Assembly: GCF_000959445.1 (NCBI RefSeq)
Contig: NZ_CP009630.1
Span: 434,001-498,000 of the forward strand
Length of the DNA stretch: 64,000 nt
Origin: Burkholderia vietnamiensis LMG 10929
Lineage (GTDB): Bacteria; Pseudomonadota; Gammaproteobacteria; Burkholderiales; Burkholderiaceae
Direction: 5' to 3'
Of this stretch, positions 34,887 to 43,651 are shown piece after piece (the first letter of the stretch is position 1; every line of letters starts with the position of its first letter). The notes beneath the pieces were generated by a model. The model was not told the DNA's origin, ran no database searches, and saw only the letters and a program-made list of their open reading frames with translations. The position numbers and the translations under genes are program-made.

Positions 34887-35243
34887 CGCAGGAGCGGGGC
34901 GCCGGTTCGGTGCGGCCGCTGCGCCTATTGTGCTGGCGGGTTCACAGCGGCATTGCGTCATTGCGGTCGTCGCGGCGATCCCGCTCACCGCGGCCACTGC
35001 GGCCACTGCGGTCACGCGCCCACGCAACCACGCCACCACGCCACCGCGCCACCGCGGCCCGAAGCCCCCGCACACCCGCACACCCGCACACCCGCACACC
35101 CGCACACCCGCACACCCGCACACCCGCACACCCGCACACCCGCACACCCGCACACCCGCACACCCGCACACCCGCACACCCGCACATCGACATTTCACGT
35201 CGACCCGAAACATGCTGCCGGCCTGCGCGCCGATACTGCACGC
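34887..35243. other. Region with degenerate and perfect tandem repeats before P450
   Basis: 357 bases. A degenerate CCACGCCAC-like stretch (about 35015-35060) leads into the perfect octamer array at 35067-35186. The remaining 57 bases reach the P450 start. No promoter could be picked. Confidence 0.55.
35067..35186 (+). repeat. Octanucleotide tandem repeat (CCCGCACA)x15
   Basis: Fifteen perfect copies of an 8-bp unit, 120 bases in all. The minus strand is TGTGCGGG repeated, with GGG every 8 bases and 5-base loops, which meets the usual G-quadruplex pattern. All reading frames through it are open because the unit has no stop in any frame. It ends 57 bases before the P450 start codon. Confidence 0.95.
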
Positions 35244-36368
35244 ATGAACCCGACCGATCCGATTGCCGCGGTTACGCACCGCGATCCCTATCCCTACTAC
35301 GCGACGCTCGTCGACGGGCCGCCGCTCGCGTTCGACGCGACGCTCGGCCTGTGGGTCGCGAGCCGCGCGGCCAGCGTGGCGGCGGTGCTCGGCCATCCGA
35401 CCTGCCGCGTCAGGCCGCTCGATGCGCCGGTGCCGCCCGCGTTGCGCGGCACCACCGCCGGCGCGCTGTTCGGCGACCTGATCCGCATGAACGACGGCGC
35501 GTTGCGCGAGCGGACCGCGTCGCTCGCCGGCCGCCGCCTGCGCGCGCCGCTCGACGCTGAGGCATTGAACGCATGGTGCCTGACGGTGCCCGTCTGCGCG
35601 GTCGCCGATCTGCTCGGCTTCGATGAAGCACAGCTCGACGACATCGCTGCGCTCGTCGTCGCGTTCGTCGCCGCGCTGTCGCCGCTGTCGGACGACGCGA
35701 CGCTGGCGCGTGCAAGCGATGCTGCGCGGCGCTTGCTCGAACGGATGACGGAGCGGGTCGCACGCACGCGCGCCCGGGACGGGTCGCTCGTCGCGGCGGT
35801 TCAGGATGCGGCGCGCGCCGCGGGCTGGCAGGCCGGCGGCGCGCTGGTCACGAATCTGGTCGGATTGCTGTCGCAGACATGCGAGGCGAGCGCCGCGTGG
35901 CTCGGCAATGCGCTGATCGCTTGGGAAGAGTCGGCGCGCGCGAGCGCGGACGGCGGGCGGGCGATTCCGGATGCCGCTGCGCTCGACGCATTCGTCGCGG
36001 AAGTGGGGCGCTTCGATTCGCCGGTGCAGAACACACGCCGCTTCGTCGCGTCGCATACGACGATCGAAGGCGTGAGCGTCGATGCCGGCGCGGCGATCCT
36101 CGTCGTGCTCGCCGCGGCGAACCGCGATCCGGCCGTGCATCGCGAGCCGCATCGCCTGCTGCCCGGCCGCGCGCCTGCGCCGACTTTCGGCTTCGGTAAG
36201 GGGCCGCATGGCTGCCCGGGCGAGCGCATCGCGCGGGCGGTGACGACGGGGGCGTTCGACGTGTGGTTACATGCGAGCAGCGGCGAGCTGCCCAGCGGGC
36301 TCGTGTGGGACTACCGCGCGTCGACCAACATCAGGATGCCGAACTTCGGCATCGCGAGCCAGGCGTGA
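35244..36368 (+). CDS. Cytochrome P450
   Basis: Haem monooxygenase-like protein of 374 residues, slightly short for a bacterial P450. The haem-ligand motif is FGKGPHGCPG with Cys324, the ExxR pair is Glu253/Arg256, and RFDSPVQNTRRFV follows as usual. The I-helix is atypical: LVGLLSQTCEASAAW has no clear AGxxT, so the oxygen-activation step may be altered. The ATG at 35244 gives the normal start (PIAAVTHRDPYPYYATL); the frame is also open upstream through the octamer repeat, but no start with ribosome-binding site was found there. No ferredoxin gene is nearby. The substrate is unknown. Confidence 0.85.
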   Translation: MNPTDPIAAVTHRDPYPYYATLVDGPPLAFDATLGLWVASRAASVAAVLGHPTCRVRPLDAPVPPALRGTTAGALFGDLIRMNDGALRERTASLAGRRLRAPLDAEALNAWCLTVPVCAVADLLGFDEAQLDDIAALVVAFVAALSPLSDDATLARASDAARRLLERMTERVARTRARDGSLVAAVQDAARAAGWQAGGALVTNLVGLLSQTCEASAAWLGNALIAWEESARASADGGRAIPDAAALDAFVAEVGRFDSPVQNTRRFVASHTTIEGVSVDAGAAILVVLAAANRDPAVHREPHRLLPGRAPAPTFGFGKGPHGCPGERIARAVTTGAFDVWLHASSGELPSGLVWDYRASTNIRMPNFGIASQA

Positions 36369-36377
36369 ACAGGCGGT

Positions 36378-36704
36378 TCAGCGGCAGCCCTGCTTTTCGG
36401 CCCATTGCTCCTGGGCGGCGATACGGCGCTGCACGCGCTCGACGAGGCCGGTCGAGAAGGTCCGCATGCTGATGCCGCGGCGCTTCGCGAGGATCGTTTG
36501 CGCGACGTCGGCCCGCGGGTTCGGCTGGCACGCCCAGTAGAGCGTCATCAGCCAGCCGATGCCGGTCCATCCGAACAGTGCGTTGAACATCGCGATCGTC
36601 AGCTTGTCGTGCCGCCCGCGCCGGTCGGCGATGACGGCCGGCAGGAAATAGAGCGCGATCGCTGCGATCGAACCGGCTACCTGAATCAGGACTGCGTGTG
36701 GCAT
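36378..36704 (-). CDS. Superinfection-immunity-like small membrane protein
   Basis: A 108-residue protein with an N-terminal helix (about 4-25, LIQVAGSIAAIALYFLPAVIA) and a second (38-58, MFNALFGWTGIGWLMTLYWAC). The stretch FLPAVIADRRGRHDKLTIAMFNALFGWTGIGW resembles the Imm_superinfect family named after a phage T4 immunity protein. The C-terminal third is basic. Many genomes carry such genes without phages; no prophage is visible here. It converges with the P450 gene. Confidence 0.75.
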   Translation of the reverse strand: MPHAVLIQVAGSIAAIALYFLPAVIADRRGRHDKLTIAMFNALFGWTGIGWLMTLYWACQPNPRADVAQTILAKRRGISMRTFSTGLVERVQRRIAAQEQWAEKQGCR

Positions 36705-36805
36705 GTTGCTACTCCGTCCAGACTGCAATGAGACCGATTGTCGCGCTTTTTCCGTTCGTGTGCAGGCCTTCCTTCGGCAATTGATTGTTGCGTTTTTAGC
36801 GACGA

Positions 36806-37225
36806 TCAGTGCATGGCACCGGTTTCCATTTGCGCATCGTTGCTCAGCGCGAAACCCTCGTCGCGCCAGCCGGCGATCCCGCCGATCATCAGCTTCACCG
36901 GGCGGCCGAGCCGCGCGAGCCGGATCGCCGCGCGCGCGGCGCCGTTGCAGTGCGGGCCCGCGCAGTAGACGACGAACAGCGTGTCGGCCGGATGGTCGCC
37001 GAGCTTGCCCGCGACGATCTTGCGGTGCGGCAGGTTGCGCGCGCCCGGCACGTGGCCGGCCGCGAATTGTTCGGGACCGCGAACGTCGAGCAGCACGAAA
37101 TCGGCTGCGCCGGACGTGAGCGCGTCGTGCACGTCCCAGCAATCGGTTTCGAACCGCAGCGACGCTTCGAAATGCGTGGCGGCGCTTGCGCTGTCGGCGG
37201 CCGGGACGTCGGTGACATATGACAT
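36806..37225 (-). CDS. Rhodanese-domain protein
   Basis: Single-domain sulfurtransferase-like protein of 139 residues. LLDVRGPEQFAAGHVPGARNLPH (45-67) and the active loop VVYCAGPHCNGAARAA with Cys88 define the fold; the loop form CAGPHCNGA is a known variant. GGIAGWRDEGF closes the domain. It is divergent from an FtrA-like regulator with 111 bases between the starts, an arrangement seen in other proteobacteria, so the regulator probably controls it. The sulfur donor is unknown. Confidence 0.88.
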   Translation of the reverse strand: MSYVTDVPAADSASAATHFEASLRFETDCWDVHDALTSGAADFVLLDVRGPEQFAAGHVPGARNLPHRKIVAGKLGDHPADTLFVVYCAGPHCNGAARAAIRLARLGRPVKLMIGGIAGWRDEGFALSNDAQMETGAMH

Positions 37226-37336
37226 GAAATGCGCTCCTGAGCAGGCGGCGCGGAATGCGCCGCAACGAGGCCAGTATCGCGTGCGCGCCGGTTTTCCGGC
37301 AGTGGCGCGATCGACAAGTTCCGGTAACATCGCGCC

Positions 37337-38311
37337 ATGCACAATCATCTCGTCGTCGCGCTTGCCTACGATCGGCTCTGCACTTTCGAATTCGGCTGCG
37401 TGGTCGAATTGTTCGCACTCGAACGGCCGGAACTCGGCGTCGACTGGTATCGCTTCGCGGTCTGTGCGAGCGAGCCCGGGCCGGTGCGCGCCGCGGGCGG
37501 CATCACGGTCGCCGCGCCGTACCGGCTCGCGATGCTCGATCGTGCGGACACCATCGTGATTCCCGGCTGGCGCGACCCGGACGAACGGCCGCCCGAACCG
37601 CTGCTGAAGAAACTGCGCGCCGCGCATCGCCGCGGCGCGCGGCTCTGTTCGATCTGTTCGGGCGTGTTCGTGCTGGCGGCGGCCGGCGTGCTCGACGGGC
37701 TTACCGTGACGACCCACTGGCGTTACGCGGAGCGCCTGCAGGCGCGCTATCCGGCGCTGCGCGTGAACCCCGACGCGCTGTACGTCGATGCCGGGCAGAT
37801 CGTCACGTCGGCCGGTTCGGCGGCCGGCCTCGACATGCTGCTGCATCTGGTGCGCCGCGATCACGGCGGCGCGATCGCGAACCGCGTCGCGCAGCGGCTC
37901 GTGCTGCCGCCGCATCGCGACGGCGGGCAGGCGCAGTTCGTGCCGCGCCCCGTCGCGCCTGGCGGCAGCGACCGGCTCGCGAAGCTGATCGACTGGATGC
38001 GCGCGCATGCGGCCGAGCCGCACACGCTCGCGTCGCTGGCCGCGCATGCCGCGATGAGCCCGCGCACGCTGCAGCGGCAGTTCGCCGACGCGACCGGGAT
38101 GTCGCCACTCGCGTGGCTGATCCGCGAGCGCGTGAACGTCGCGAAGGATATGCTCGAAGCGCAGCCGTCCCTGTCGCTGGCGCAGGTTGCCGCGCGTGCG
38201 GGCTTCGGCTCGGAGGAATCGTTGCGCCGGCATTTCCGGCGCGTCGCGGCGATGAGCCCGGCCGCTTACCGGCGCGGCATGGATCGCGGCGTGCGGCCGC
38301 CGCGCGCGTGA
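37337..38311 (+). CDS. ftrA: GlxA/FtrA-type AraC-family regulator
   Basis: Regulator of 324 residues: an N-terminal DJ-1/PfpI-like domain (about 5-175, with LCSICSGVFVLAAAGVLDGL holding a cysteine nucleophile-elbow position) and a C-terminal AraC double helix-turn-helix (about 215-315, MSPRTLQRQFADATGMSPLAWL and AARAGFGSEESLRRHFRRV). This two-domain form is the FtrA group. It is divergent from the rhodanese gene. The ligand is unknown. Confidence 0.86.
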   Translation: MHNHLVVALAYDRLCTFEFGCVVELFALERPELGVDWYRFAVCASEPGPVRAAGGITVAAPYRLAMLDRADTIVIPGWRDPDERPPEPLLKKLRAAHRRGARLCSICSGVFVLAAAGVLDGLTVTTHWRYAERLQARYPALRVNPDALYVDAGQIVTSAGSAAGLDMLLHLVRRDHGGAIANRVAQRLVLPPHRDGGQAQFVPRPVAPGGSDRLAKLIDWMRAHAAEPHTLASLAAHAAMSPRTLQRQFADATGMSPLAWLIRERVNVAKDMLEAQPSLSLAQVAARAGFGSEESLRRHFRRVAAMSPAAYRRGMDRGVRPPRA

Positions 38312-38472
38312 CGCGTCGCGGCGCTCCTGGACGGCTGCACGCGGCGGTCGCCTTTTCGCTTTTCCCGTTGCCCGTTTCCGCCACCGCGTCGCACGCGTAA
38401 GATGGCGGTCGCCGTGCGGCGGCCGTGGATGCGGCGCCGCCATTCCTTCACCATAACGACAAGGACAACGAC

Positions 38473-39207
38473 ATGGGTCTGCTGGGAAAGCTGTTCGGGA
38501 AGAAACCGCGCGACGAGGCCGCGTCGCTCACGCCGCCCGCATCGTCTACGCAACGCACGCAGCCGTCGGACGCCGACGCGGACGAACAGCGCGGCCCCGA
38601 CATCGCCCCCGAACTGGCCGCGGCGCTGGCGGCATATCAGGCCGGCCGGCACGAAGCGGCGATCGCGGCTGCCGCGCCGCATGCGCAACGGCTGGCCGAC
38701 GCGGCGCGTCTGTGCGCGCTGTCGTATTCGGCGCTGCAGCGCTACGCGGAGGCATTCCCTTACTGGCTCGAATTGTTCGGCCATGAGCCGAGTGCGCACA
38801 ACGCGGTGCAGCTCGCGACGACGTCGGTGATGTGCGACGAAGTGGAGCGCGGCGAGGCGTGGATGCAGAAGGCGGCCGAGATCAATCACGAGACGCACGA
38901 ACAGTCCGACGTCGCCGCGCGCACGAACTTCATTTCGGCATTGATGCAAAGCGGTCATGCGCGCGAGGCGCTGCCGCATCTCGGGTGGCTGCGCGACGTG
39001 TACGGCCATGTGCGCATCACCGATTCGACGTTCCTCTACATGCGCGGGATTCCGTTCTTCGGCGCGTTCCTCGAGAACAGCCTCGAGATCCTGAAGGCCA
39101 CGCAGCCGGCCGACGCGATCGCGCAGTGGTATGGAGAACTCAGCGGCAAGCTCGACGACGAAGGCGAAGCGCAGCTTGCCGCGTGGGTCGCCAAGTTGCC
39201 CGCGTAG
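38473..39207 (+). CDS. TPR-like protein of unknown function
   Basis: A 244-residue soluble protein. After a basic N-terminus (GLLGKLFGKKPRDE) and a low-complexity linker come helical pairs in the tetratricopeptide style: LAAYQAGRHEAAIAAAAPHA, ALQRYAEAFPYWLELFGHEP and LMQSGHAREALPHLGWLRDV. This suggests a protein-protein interaction role. The ATG at 38473 has AAGGA seven bases upstream; a longer in-frame start at 38425 is less likely. I do not recognise a specific family and no partner gene is evident. Confidence 0.7.
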   Translation: MGLLGKLFGKKPRDEAASLTPPASSTQRTQPSDADADEQRGPDIAPELAAALAAYQAGRHEAAIAAAAPHAQRLADAARLCALSYSALQRYAEAFPYWLELFGHEPSAHNAVQLATTSVMCDEVERGEAWMQKAAEINHETHEQSDVAARTNFISALMQSGHAREALPHLGWLRDVYGHVRITDSTFLYMRGIPFFGAFLENSLEILKATQPADAIAQWYGELSGKLDDEGEAQLAAWVAKLPA

Positions 39208-39241
39208 CGGGCCGGCACCCCCGGCCCCGGCCGGGGCCGTT

Positions 39242-39267
39242 AGCGACCGGCCGTGACGCCGGTCGCT
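39242..39267. terminator. Hairpin between convergent genes
   Basis: AGCGACCGGC (39242-39251) and GCCGGTCGCT (39258-39267) form a perfect ten-pair stem with a six-base loop. It lies between two converging genes and may stop transcription in both directions. There is no T-tract, so it is not a standard intrinsic terminator. Confidence 0.45.
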
Positions 39268-39282
39268 GCTCACCGCCTTCGC

Positions 39283-41622
39283 TCAGCGCGCGGCGCTATC
39301 GCGGCCCGCCTGCCTGATGCACGCGATGCGGTACACGCCGTCGTCCACTTCGACGCCGTGCGTATCGTGCGTGAAGCCCGGGAAGCGCCGGTCGAACTGT
39401 TCGAGCGCTTTCAGGTAACCGAGCAGCGGACCGTCGGCCGGCCCTGCGTTCTCGCCCGGCATCAGCAGCGGAATGCCGGGCGGATAGGGCACGACGCCGG
39501 TCGCGACGGTGCGGCCGGCCATCTCCGACAGCTCGAGCATCTCGATGTCGTTGTGAACCAGATGCTCGTACGCCTCGGCCGGGCTGTAGTCCGGCTGCGG
39601 CAGCGTCGAGAAGCCGCGCGACATCATCTCGGTCGTCTTCAGGTCGCTCATCGCGGCGAACATCAGATCGCACAGCTCGCGCAGCCCCAGCTTGCCGTAA
39701 CGCTCCGGATAGCGCGCGACGAGCTCCGGCAGCGCTTGCTCGAGCGGCGCGTTCGCATCGTAGTCGCGCTTGAAGTCGAGCAGCGTGTTGACGAGCGTGC
39801 CCCACTTGCCCTTCGTCACGCCGAGCGAGAACAGGAACAGGATCGTGAAGTCGGTCGTCTTCTCGACGACGATCCCTTGCCGGTCAAGATAGGCCGTCAC
39901 CACCGACGCGGGAATGCCGACCGGCATCAGCCCGCCGTGCGGCGCGACGCCCGGCGTGACGATCGACACCTTGATCGGGTCGAGCATGCAGTAGTCGTCC
40001 TCGATCGCGCCGAAGCCGTGCCACGTGTCGCCCGGATGCAGCACCCAGCACGACGGATCGGTCGCGAGCAGCGTCTCGTCCGCTTCGTGGAACGGCACGC
40101 GTCGCCCGGTCTTGCGGTCGACGACCGTGTCCGGCTGCCAGCCGTCGAAGAACCAGTCGTCGTTCTCGTCGTATTCCGCATGCAGGCGCGCCAGCATCCG
40201 GCGAAACGACACGGCCTCGCGGATCGCGTCGGTCGTCAGCGCTTCGCCGCCGGGGCCGTCCATCATCGCCGCGCTCACGTCGTTCGACGCGATGATCGCG
40301 TAGTTCGGCGACGTCGACGCGTGCATCATGTACGCCTCGTTGAAGCGCGCGTGCTCGATCGGATTGCGGCCGTCGCGGATATGGATGAACGACGCCTGCG
40401 ACAGCGCCGCGAGCAGCTTGTGCGTCGATTGCGTCGCGAACACCGTCGGCTTGCTCGCGTCGTGCTGCGCCGGATCGCCGTGCATCGCATAACGATCGCG
40501 GTAGATCGGGTTGAAGCGCGCATAGCCGTACCAGGCTTCGTCGAAATGCAGGCGGTCGACGCTCTGGCCGAGCAGCTCCTCGACGCGCGCGACGTTGTAG
40601 CACAGCCCGTCGTAGGTCGAGTTGGTGATCAGCGCGTGCACGGGCGTCGGGCTGATGCCGTCGCGGCCGCGCACCAGCGGGTTCGCGTCGATCGCGAGCC
40701 GCACGGCCGCGGCCGTGAGCCGCTCGGGCATGATCGGGCCGATGATGCCGTAGTGGTTGCGCGACGGGATCAGGTAGGTCGGAATCGCGCCGGACATCGT
40801 CATCGCGTGCTCGGCCGATTTGTGGCAGTTGCGGTCGCACAGCGCGACCTGATTGCGCGTGACGCTCGCCATCAGGATCACGCGGTTCGACATCGACGAG
40901 CCGTTCGTCACGTGATACGTGCGATGCGCGCCGAACACGCGCGCCGCATAGCGCTCGCTGTCGCCGATCGGACCGGAGTGGTCGAGCAGCGAGCCGAGTT
41001 CGCCGACCGAGATCGACAGGTCCGAACGAAACAGCGCTTCGCCGAAGAATTCGAAGTAGGCGCGCCCGACCGGCGACTTCAGGAACGCGGTGCCGCCCGT
41101 ATGGCCCGGCGTGTGCCACGAGTATTCGTACACGCGCGAGAACTGCGCGAGCGCGCGGAACATCGGCGGCAGCACCGTCTCGCGGTAGCGTTCGATCGCG
41201 GCGACGATCCGCCCGCCGATGAACGCGGTGGTGTCCTCGAGCATCCAGATGAAGTCGTCGGCCTTGCGCATCGCGTCGACCGGAATCGCGGCCGCGCTCG
41301 CGCGGCTCGCGAGCAGGAACACCGGCACCGTCGCATTGCGCGCGCGCATCGCGTCGAGCACGGCCTGCGCGGGCGCGTGGGCCGGATCGTTGCCGAGCTC
41401 CCAGTTGAGCAGCAGGCACTGGATCGCCGGATCGGCGACGACCACCGCGCACGCGTCGTCGGCGGAGGTCGCGATCACGACGTCGACGAGCCGCGTGCGC
41501 AATTCTTCGGCGAGCGCGGTGGCGGCGCGGCCGGTCGCGGTTCGCTCGTCGATGTCGTGCTGCACGAGCAGCGCCTTCATCCCGAGGCGGCGCAATGCCG
41601 GTTGGGTCAAGGAAGCGGTCAT
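39283..41622 (-). CDS. adiA: Orn/Lys/Arg decarboxylase, probably arginine decarboxylase
   Basis: PLP-dependent amino-acid decarboxylase of 779 residues with the full three-part form: N-terminal receiver-like wing domain (about 15-145), aminotransferase-fold core and C-terminal domain. Lys402 in QSTHKLLAALSQAS is the expected PLP lysine; HFDEAWYGY with Asp361 and DRNCHKSAEHA are family motifs. The gene follows the antiporter gene by three bases, so they form an operon. The antiporter resembles AdiC more than CadB, and the enzyme is close in length to AdiA, so arginine is the most likely substrate; lysine or ornithine cannot be excluded. Expected role: consuming protons in acid stress. Confidence 0.82.
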   Translation of the reverse strand: MTASLTQPALRRLGMKALLVQHDIDERTATGRAATALAEELRTRLVDVVIATSADDACAVVVADPAIQCLLLNWELGNDPAHAPAQAVLDAMRARNATVPVFLLASRASAAAIPVDAMRKADDFIWMLEDTTAFIGGRIVAAIERYRETVLPPMFRALAQFSRVYEYSWHTPGHTGGTAFLKSPVGRAYFEFFGEALFRSDLSISVGELGSLLDHSGPIGDSERYAARVFGAHRTYHVTNGSSMSNRVILMASVTRNQVALCDRNCHKSAEHAMTMSGAIPTYLIPSRNHYGIIGPIMPERLTAAAVRLAIDANPLVRGRDGISPTPVHALITNSTYDGLCYNVARVEELLGQSVDRLHFDEAWYGYARFNPIYRDRYAMHGDPAQHDASKPTVFATQSTHKLLAALSQASFIHIRDGRNPIEHARFNEAYMMHASTSPNYAIIASNDVSAAMMDGPGGEALTTDAIREAVSFRRMLARLHAEYDENDDWFFDGWQPDTVVDRKTGRRVPFHEADETLLATDPSCWVLHPGDTWHGFGAIEDDYCMLDPIKVSIVTPGVAPHGGLMPVGIPASVVTAYLDRQGIVVEKTTDFTILFLFSLGVTKGKWGTLVNTLLDFKRDYDANAPLEQALPELVARYPERYGKLGLRELCDLMFAAMSDLKTTEMMSRGFSTLPQPDYSPAEAYEHLVHNDIEMLELSEMAGRTVATGVVPYPPGIPLLMPGENAGPADGPLLGYLKALEQFDRRFPGFTHDTHGVEVDDGVYRIACIRQAGRDSAAR

Positions 41623-41625
41623 CTG

Positions 41626-43152
41626 TTATTCCCCCGTGTGCTGGGTTGCCGCGACGCCCGCGGCCGGCGAGCGTGCGTGAAGGATATCGGCCTCGTGCTG
41701 GCCGACGGAGATCCAGAACGTCGCGGCGAGCGCGACGATGGTGACGCCGAGCGCGAAGTAGCGCACCCAGCGCGGCGAACGGCCGCCCGGATGGACGTGG
41801 GTTTCCTCGATTTCGCGCTGGCGGTTGATCGACAGTTCGTAGAACACGATCGTCGCGATCACGAAGATCAGCGACCAGCGCGTCTGCTGGCCGTCGGAGC
41901 CGACCATCGCCCACAGCGAGTAGACCGCGCCGATCAGGCCGACGATCGTGTAGAACGTGAACTGGTGCGGCGGCATCTTGCCGTAGCCGAGCACCTTGAT
42001 CGCGATGCACGAGTAGATGTACGGCAGCAGCGTCATGATCACCGCGATCGACGCGATCTTGCCGAACTGCTGGCTTGCGCTCGGCGACATCGTCGCGAGC
42101 ACCTGCACGGTCATGATCACGGCGACGATCGCGAGCCCGGCCGACGGCACGTTCTTCGAGTTCACGCGTGCGAACACGCTGGCGAACAGGCCGTCGTCGG
42201 CCGCGGCCTTCGCGGTCTGTCCGACCAGCAGCGTCCAGCCCGCGAGCGAGCCGAGGCAGCCGAGCGCCGCGCACAGCGCGACCGCGTTCGCGGCGGTGTC
42301 GCCGAGCGCGAGGCGCGCGGCGTCGGCGAACGGCGCGCTCGAGGCGAGCAGCGCCTTGTTCGGAATCATCCCCATGATGACGGTCGAGCTGAGCACGTAG
42401 CAGACGGCCGCGAGCACCACGCCGCCGACGGTCGCGATCGGCACGTTGCGCGACGGATTCTCGACCACGCCGGCCGACACCGACGCGCTCTCGACGCCGA
42501 TGAACGCCCACAGCGTGAAGTTCAGCGTCGCGCCGATCGCGCCGATGCTGCTCGTGCCCGACACGTTCCAGCCCGCGAGATAGACGTCCTTGCTGAACCA
42601 GAACCAGCCGAACAGGGCCATCCCGAGGATCGGCACCAGCGCGACGACGGTCGTGACCGACTGCACGCGGCCGACCACGTTCGGCCCGAGGATGTTCGCG
42701 TAGGTGAACAGCCAGATCACGAAGATCTGCGCGAGCGCGAACACCAGCGGGTCCTTCATCACCGGGAAGAAGTGCGTGAGGTAGCCGAGTCCCGCGACCG
42801 CGAGGCCGACGTTGCCGAGCACGTTCGCGAGCCAGTAGATCAGGTTGGTCTGATAGCCCATGTACGGGCCGAACGATTTTCTGGCGTACGCGTAGGGGCC
42901 GCCAGCGGCCGGGTCGATCGCCGCGAGCTTCGCGAACACCAGCGCGAGCGAGACGGCGCCGACGACGGTGATCAACCAGCCGAAGATCGCGATGCCGCCG
43001 GTGGCGGCGAGGTTCGCGGGCAGCATGAAGACGCCGGAACCCATCATGTTGCCCGCCACCATCAGCGTGGCGGGAACGACGCCGATCTTCGGCGCGTCGG
43101 ACGCTGCCGACGCAGCGGTGGAACGGGAGGAGGACGAGCTGGCATCGGACAT
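41626..43152 (-). CDS. adiC: APC-family antiporter, AdiC-like arginine:agmatine exchanger
   Basis: Inner-membrane exchanger of 508 residues with about twelve helices. VAGNMMGSGVFMLPANLAAT (helix 1), YWLANVLGNVGLAVAGLGYL, LWAFIGVESASVSAGVVENP (helix 6) and GSLAGWTLLVGQTAKAAADD (helix 8, with the substrate-stacking tryptophan) follow AdiC closely. It would exchange external arginine for internal agmatine, completing the proton-consuming cycle with the decarboxylase. AGGAG precedes the ATG at 43152. The N-terminus has a Ser/Ala-rich extension of about 20 residues not usual in AdiC. Confidence 0.83.
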   Translation of the reverse strand: MSDASSSSSRSTAASAASDAPKIGVVPATLMVAGNMMGSGVFMLPANLAATGGIAIFGWLITVVGAVSLALVFAKLAAIDPAAGGPYAYARKSFGPYMGYQTNLIYWLANVLGNVGLAVAGLGYLTHFFPVMKDPLVFALAQIFVIWLFTYANILGPNVVGRVQSVTTVVALVPILGMALFGWFWFSKDVYLAGWNVSGTSSIGAIGATLNFTLWAFIGVESASVSAGVVENPSRNVPIATVGGVVLAAVCYVLSSTVIMGMIPNKALLASSAPFADAARLALGDTAANAVALCAALGCLGSLAGWTLLVGQTAKAAADDGLFASVFARVNSKNVPSAGLAIVAVIMTVQVLATMSPSASQQFGKIASIAVIMTLLPYIYSCIAIKVLGYGKMPPHQFTFYTIVGLIGAVYSLWAMVGSDGQQTRWSLIFVIATIVFYELSINRQREIEETHVHPGGRSPRWVRYFALGVTIVALAATFWISVGQHEADILHARSPAAGVAATQHTGE

Positions 43153-43651
43153 GCGAGGCTCCTTGAACGGACGTGATGCGGTTGAGGTGGCGCGGCCGGC
43201 GCCGGTGGACGATTCCGAAATGGATCGCCGTTTTATTAACGTCGCCATGTTATCGCTTTGGCCCGTTCTGGTAATGGTAAACGCCGGAATTTAATGACTT
43301 TAATATTGATTCATGTCATTGAAAGTAGGCGGGCGGCGACGCGCCGTTTCGGTATGTCGGGCGCTCGGCCTTTACTGATAAGGGCTTCGCCGATTTTCTC
43401 GGTCATTCGCTGGATGCGCGGAACAACCGGCGCCCGGTAAATATCCTTGACGAAATGGCTAAATCAATTCGCGGCCTAAATAATCCGGCGGCTCGTAATC
43501 GTTTTGGTTGATGGGGCGCGTTCTGCCGAACGGTATCGCTCGCCGGCCGTGGCGGAAAGGGCACTGAAAGCCAGCGCGCCGTGAATGCACCCGGGCGGCG
43601 GGCCGTCGGCGTATCATCCGAATCTTCGTCAGCCCGATCCCGGCACCCACC
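43153..43651. other. Divergent intergenic region, partly AT-rich
   Basis: 499 bases between the antiporter operon and the M20 peptidase gene. The part around 43225-43340 and 43430-43500 is clearly less GC-rich and should hold the promoter of the acid-resistance operon. No regulator gene, RNA gene or repeat is visible. Confidence 0.5.

Noticed and set aside
34953..35243. P450 extended upstream through the octamer repeat
   Set aside because: Upstream starts are TTG or similar without ribosome-binding site and the added residues are repetitive PAHPHTRT.
36378..36704. Evidence of a prophage from the superinfection-immunity-like gene
   Set aside because: No other phage gene lies in the window and the family is common in bacterial chromosomes.
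39253..43176. 1307-codon plus-strand open frame
   Set aside because: It is antisense to the decarboxylase and antiporter genes, which have clear motifs; composition is Arg/Val/Asp-rich as in shadows.
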